A stretch of DNA of 64,000 bases, from positions 2,859,899 through 2,923,898 of the forward strand of contig JACAXG010000025.1 of NCBI GenBank assembly GCA_018881555.1, written 5' to 3'. The DNA comes from Amblyornis subalaris. Taxonomy: Eukaryota; Chordata; Aves; Passeriformes; Ptilonorhynchidae. Below the pieces are notes generated by a model, which searched no databases, was not told where the DNA came from, and saw only the letters and a program-made list of their open reading frames with translations. The stretch's first letter is position 1; the number at the start of each line of letters is the position of its first letter. Both the position numbers and the translations under genes were made by a program. This document shows, piece after piece, positions 62,220-64,000 of this stretch.

Positions 62220-64000
62220 ATGAGCACAGCAGTGACTGTATCTGAGGGTGCCAGCAGGGAGATGGAGGCCCTGTGCTCGGAGCTGCTCCTGCCCACACCA
62301 GGAGAGGCGGGAGCTGTCGGAAGCCCTGGCGTGGCCAGCACTGGTCTGGCTGGGACACCCCCACTGACTGCCAGCCAGGACTTGCTGCTGGCAGAGGCAT
62401 CGATGCCTGGGGAAGGGGCTCATGCTGAAGGAAGCAATGTAGAAATATTCATCGAGGCAGTGGCTGGCAATGTGACGCTGAGCAATGCAGCGAGTGCCAC
62501 AGGTATGGGGTGCAGGGAGGGCAGCATGGGCCCCATGGCACTCAGCAGAGGAGGAGAGGTTTGTCCAGGGTCCCTGTCCCAGGCGCCCTCATGTCTCTGA
62601 CCTTGCATCATGGGTCTGGTGCCACCACTTAGCACAGACCTGGCACGAGCTGGGTGTGTGGATGGGGAGAGTAGCTGTGGGAGTTCCGTGCTGCACGAGG
62701 GAGTCGCTCCAGGCTGTCAGTAGGGACCAGGCAAAGATCTCCACCTTGACTGCTGCCCCCCAGCATGCTTCCCACATGGGTCAAGCCTAGGCACATCCTA
62801 CTAGGAATGGGGCCAAACCAGCCTCTCATCTCTGCATGCCTGAAAGGTGCCAAGGGACACACTTGATTATCATGGTCTCCTGAGTGGTGGTATTCCTTCT
62901 TTTATGGGAGGTGTGGTTCCCAAAATGTAATTTGTGGCAAAAGGGGTTTATCCTTCTTGTCCAGAGCTGGAACTGAACCACCAGTCCCAAGCTCTGGGTC
63001 TGGCAAAAGCTCTTTCTAACAATTTCCCCATTGCTCTCTGCAGAGGTTCTGGTCAAAGTGGTGGAGCTGTATTTCTGCGAGAGGTGTGGCCAGAGCTTCT
63101 CAGAGGCCTCCCTGCTGTCCCAGCACCAGTGCCTGCTGCTGGCCACCACGGGACACCTGGAACTCCCTGGGGCACTGTTGGCTTCTGCCAGCGAGGGCCA
63201 GAGTGAGCCGGAGGGCTCAGAGCCACTCAGAGCCAGCACGCAGGAAGGCTCTGCTCCTGAGNACCTGCTGTGCCCCATCTGCCAGGAGGCGTTCGCGCAG
63301 CCTGGCCAGCTCAAGGAGCACTTCAAGACCCACCGTGCCCCGTCGGGAGCCCTTCCCTGTCCCGAGAGGGGCTGCCACTTCACCACAGAGGACCGCAANC
63401 AACTGCGCAGCCACTTGCGCCACCTGCACGGGGCCTCCCCTGTGTCCTGTGCCTGCCGGGCTTGTCCGCTGCTCTTCCCCAGCCGCCAGGCCATGGAACA
63501 GCACCACCGAACACACTTCCCCTTCCACTGTGGCCACTGCGACTTCGTCACAGCCAATGCCAAGCACTTCTGGCAGCACAGGAAGGGCCACACCGCAGAG
63601 ATCCCCTCCGAGATGCCCTCAACAGGCAACCCCCCCAGCTCAGACCCCCATGGCCTCGAGCAGTGCTGTGTCCTGCCATCGGGTATGGCTGGGTGGGGGG
63701 TTGGGGCCAGTGGGTGCTGCACAGGCTGACTGTGTCTGTGCATCCCAGTTANAACTGGAGGAGTGGGGGGTGAAGCTGCAGTGCTGGAGGGCTGGGAACC
63801 CTGCATTCCTTCCTCCCTACAGCACGGTTTCTGCCCTCCATCTCAGCCAGGAGGTTTTTCTGTGGGTGTGTGGGGGTGGCTCCCTGTTGCCTGGAGCATG
63901 ATGATCTCTTGTCTTTCCCCACTAAAGCAGCATCAGAAGGGCAGGAGNAGGCAGGGAATTGCCACCCGGGCTGGAAAGCCAGTGCAGCAGAAGCCAGGCC
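62220..64000 (+). CDS. ZNF142: Zinc finger protein 142 (5' part, gene continues right of the window)
   Basis: The coding start is in an exon with an acceptor ending at 62174; ATG at 62220 begins MSTAVTVSEGASREMEALC. Exons: 62220-62502, 63044-63682, and a third from 63928 (or 63931) open to the window end. The first exon encodes an acidic, low-complexity N-terminus ending AVAGNVTLSNA. The second encodes EVLVKVVELYFCERCGQSF and at least five C2H2 fingers: CERCGQSF..HQC (atypical second half), CPICQEAF..HFKTH, CPERGCHF..HLRHLH, CRACPLLF..HHRTH and CGHCDFVT..HRKGH. ZNF142 is a large nuclear C2H2 protein, probably a transcription regulator, tied to a human neurodevelopmental disorder. The identity rests on the LVKVVELYFCERCGQSF signature and on BCS1L beside it. 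n at 63262, 63399 and 63948. Confidence 0.88.

Noticed and set aside
62826..63806. 326-codon minus-strand frame
   Set aside because: Antisense to the ZNF142 zinc-finger exon and the adjacent introns; no motif.

Overview
This is vertebrate nuclear DNA, almost certainly from a bird. The 3' end of a chicken-repeat-1 (CR1) LINE lies at about 25906-26175. Every gene is split by short introns with GT-AG borders, several promoters sit in CpG islands, and the seven genes match the block that on human chromosome 2q35 (recalled, not searched) reads ZNF142-BCS1L-RNF25-STK36-TTLL4-CYP27A1-PRKAG3. Gene identities come from recognising protein families and from gene order. No database search was run. Single ambiguous bases (n), about one per kb, occur throughout.

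Layout, left to right. CYP27A1 (+, last four coding exons only) meets PRKAG3 (-) tail to tail. After a CpG-rich PRKAG3 promoter and a gene-free gap comes TTLL4 (-, about 18 kb of coding span), which carries the CR1 copy and a degenerate repeat in its introns. Its 7-kb first intron runs back to a CpG island that also holds the 3' end of STK36 (-). STK36 has 26 coding exons and a complete solitary retroviral LTR inserted at an exon edge. STK36 shares a divergent promoter of under 300 bp with RNF25 (+). RNF25 is convergent with BCS1L (-), and BCS1L shares a second divergent CpG promoter with ZNF142 (+, first coding exons only; it runs off the right end).

The exon models are consistent. Phases agree at every junction I placed in STK36 (1341 aa), RNF25 (504 aa), BCS1L (419 aa) and TTLL4 (about 1067 aa; the last three exons are tentative). 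The N-terminus of PRKAG3 is only partly resolved. The genes do not form a pathway: bile-acid sterol hydroxylation (CYP27A1), AMPK energy sensing (PRKAG3), tubulin glutamylation (TTLL4), ciliary/Hedgehog-related kinase (STK36), ubiquitin ligase (RNF25), complex III assembly (BCS1L) and a C2H2 zinc-finger protein (ZNF142). TTLL4 and STK36 both relate to axonemes.

Most notable: (1) a solo LTR with a perfect 6-bp target duplication placed three bases inside a STK36 intron, so that the duplication itself keeps the splice donor intact; (2) the CYP27A1-PRKAG3 pair is flipped relative to the rest of the block compared with human; (3) a GC-AG intron in BCS1L with a competing GT donor 9 nt upstream; (4) STK36 ends inside the TTLL4 promoter island with no visible poly(A) signal; (5) an orphan exon-like 52-codon segment inside TTLL4 intron 1. 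I found no new multi-gene system.
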